The notes beneath the pieces are model-generated. The model was not told where the DNA came from, did no database searches, and saw nothing but the letters and a program-made list of their open reading frames with translations. DNA of 5,209 nucleotides from the NCBI GenBank assembly GCA_002305685.1, contig DBQB01000070.1:3047-8255 (forward strand), read 5' to 3'. This DNA is from Ruminococcaceae bacterium UBA1405 (GTDB lineage Bacteria; Bacillota; Clostridia; Oscillospirales; Ruminococcaceae). This document shows positions 4,023-5,209 of this stretch, piece by piece; the first letter of the stretch is position 1; each line of letters begins with the position of its first letter. A program made the translations under genes and the position numbers.

Positions 4023-5209
4023 ACAACTGTTCAGCGTGAGAATTATCTGCGTTACATTGCAACCCGGGAAGGCGTTGAGTTGCTTCTGGAACATCCGGAC
4101 TGGCCTGCAACTCAAAAACAGAAAGAGCTGATCCAGCAATTGAACCAGGACTTTCCTTCCGCCCAGACGCTGTTTGAGTATGAGGATTACCGGAAATCCC
4201 CCACCCGGAAAAATGCGGCAGAGCTGATTGACCGTGTGCTGGAGGATCACTTTTTGAGTGTGTCAGGAAAGAAACGATACATGGAGTACATTGCCCAACG
4301 TCCCAGAGTGGAACTGCATGGCGCCCATGGTCTCTTTACCGGTGGGGATCGTCCGGTCATTCTTTCACAGGCAGCGCAGGAGGTGTCCCAACATACCGGC
4401 CCGATCTGGCTTCCGATCCTCTCGCTTCGGCGGGAGGACGCTGCGCGGCTCGGTTACGACAATGCGGAAAGTTGGCGGAAGCTGCTGACCAGTCATGCAC
4501 CGAAAATGGCACAGGCCATGAAAATCCCTCTCAAGGATTTTCGTTGGTATGCGGCTTTTCACAATGAAGGCCACCATCCTCATGTCCACATGATCTGTTA
4601 CAGCACAAACCCATCCAAGGGCTATCTCACCAAATCGGGAATTGCCCAGATTAAATCTGCTCTGGTAAATGATCTCTTTCGTAACGATCTGATGGAGATC
4701 TATGGGCAGCAAACAGAAGAAAGGGATTCCCTCTCAAGAGAAACGAAGGAAGTTCTGAATCAGCTGATCCAGGAGATGCAGGAAACGAAAAGCCTGGATC
4801 ATTCTCATCTGGCTGACCTGCTCCTCCAGTTATCTGACCGTCTTCGGTTCACCAGCGGGAAAAAACAGTATGGATACCTCAAGGCGCCGCTGAAATCCCT
4901 GGTGGATGAGATTGTAGATGAGCTGGAAAAAGAACCGGTGGTGAAAGAAGCGTATGCGTGTTGGTACGAACTGCGGGAGGAAGTGCTGCGCAGCTACCGG
5001 GATGACCTTCCGGAAAGGCTGCCTCTCTCCCGACAGAAGGAGTTCAAGAATATCAAGAATCTGGTGATCCGCCAGGCAATGCAGCTGGGGAAGGAAATCC
5101 AGGAGGATACGGCATCCCGGAGTGAGAGAGCAGGGCCAGATCCGATACCGGAAGCGTCCACACATACGGGATGGGCCAGCCAGGAACGGTACCGGTCAGC
5201 TGCCCAACG
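3975..5209 (+). CDS. MobP-type (MobP3-like) relaxase, 3' end outside window
   Basis: The frame is open from GTG 3975 to the window edge, with 411 complete codons visible and no stop. I place the start at GTG because an in-frame TGA lies at 3966-3968, a purine-rich site (GGGAGAGGTGG, 3955-3965) precedes it by 9 nt, and the product then begins PRLIFKCPYLKGGS, the N-terminus expected of MobP3 relaxases as I remember that family. Relaxases nick one strand at oriT and stay bound to the 5' end through a tyrosine; Tyr24 and Tyr27 (in NYLRYIATREGVE) are candidates. The HUH-type metal site is HNEGHHPHVHM with His196, His203 and His205. The region after ~residue 235 is helical and charged, a likely C-terminal accessory domain. 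It lies 19 nt after the ribbon-helix-helix gene and is surely co-transcribed with it. The remaining C-terminus and any helicase or primase domain cannot be seen. Confidence 0.88.
   Translation, partial: MPRLIFKCPYLKGGSHTTVQRENYLRYIATREGVELLLEHPDWPATQKQKELIQQLNQDFPSAQTLFEYEDYRKSPTRKNAAELIDRVLEDHFLSVSGKKRYMEYIAQRPRVELHGAHGLFTGGDRPVILSQAAQEVSQHTGPIWLPILSLRREDAARLGYDNAESWRKLLTSHAPKMAQAMKIPLKDFRWYAAFHNEGHHPHVHMICYSTNPSKGYLTKSGIAQIKSALVNDLFRNDLMEIYGQQTEERDSLSRETKEVLNQLIQEMQETKSLDHSHLADLLLQLSDRLRFTSGKKQYGYLKAPLKSLVDEIVDELEKEPVVKEAYACWYELREEVLRSYRDDLPERLPLSRQKEFKNIKNLVIRQAMQLGKEIQEDTASRSERAGPDPIPEASTHTGWASQERYRSAAQ

Noticed and set aside
4258..4488. Short + strand frame of 76 codons
   Set aside because: It lies wholly inside the relaxase gene in another frame and its product shows no family features.
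3885..5165. Open frames on the - strand opposite the relaxase (for example 3885-4250, 4365-4712, 4830-5165)
   Set aside because: They are shadows of the relaxase frame, which carries recognisable motifs across its whole length.

Overview
The window looks like part of an integrative conjugative or mobilizable element of a low-to-medium GC Firmicute, most likely a gut Clostridia (Lachnospiraceae/Oscillospiraceae type). This rests on the AAGGAGG-type ribosome binding sites, a GTG start, tight gene packing, and the families present: an M23 cell-wall peptidase, DUF3846 and DUF6103-like proteins, a ribbon-helix-helix relaxosome-type protein and a MobP-type (MobP3-like) relaxase. All supported genes are on the + strand. 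The taxonomic call is an inference from family content; no rRNA or housekeeping gene is present.

Layout. Positions 1-642 hold the C-terminal part of an M23 peptidase whose start lies outside the window. Positions 657-1811 hold a 384-residue protein: an unrecognised 266-residue N-terminal part joined in frame to a complete-looking DUF3846 domain that still has its own Shine-Dalgarno sequence and ATG. Positions 1823-2104 encode a 93-residue DUF6103-like protein. It overlaps (ATGA) a 351-residue protein at 2101-3156 whose first ~50 residues are a diverged copy of the same module. These four genes read as one operon.

Positions 3157-3541 are the main non-coding or ambiguous stretch. They hold a GC-rich hairpin, a probable intrinsic terminator (3249-3282), a near-perfect 16-bp direct repeat flanking both structures, and then a cluster of GGGGTCAAAA-type direct repeats (3332-3470). 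That cluster sits directly upstream of the mobilization genes, where an oriT or relaxosome binding region would be expected. The same stretch is also open for a 70-codon basic peptide and a 57-codon frame, whose reality is uncertain.

Positions 3542-3955 encode a 137-residue ribbon-helix-helix protein. From GTG 3975 to the window edge runs a relaxase (411 complete codons visible) with an intact HNEGHHPHVHM metal-binding motif. It starts with GTG and runs off the window.

How the parts may work together (inference): the M23 enzyme would open peptidoglycan locally for the mating channel. The ribbon-helix-helix protein and relaxase would bind and nick an oriT in the repeat-rich intergenic DNA. 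The DUF3846/DUF6103-type proteins between them are conserved accessory cargo of unknown function, possibly regulatory since several N-termini have a ribbon-helix-helix-like pattern.
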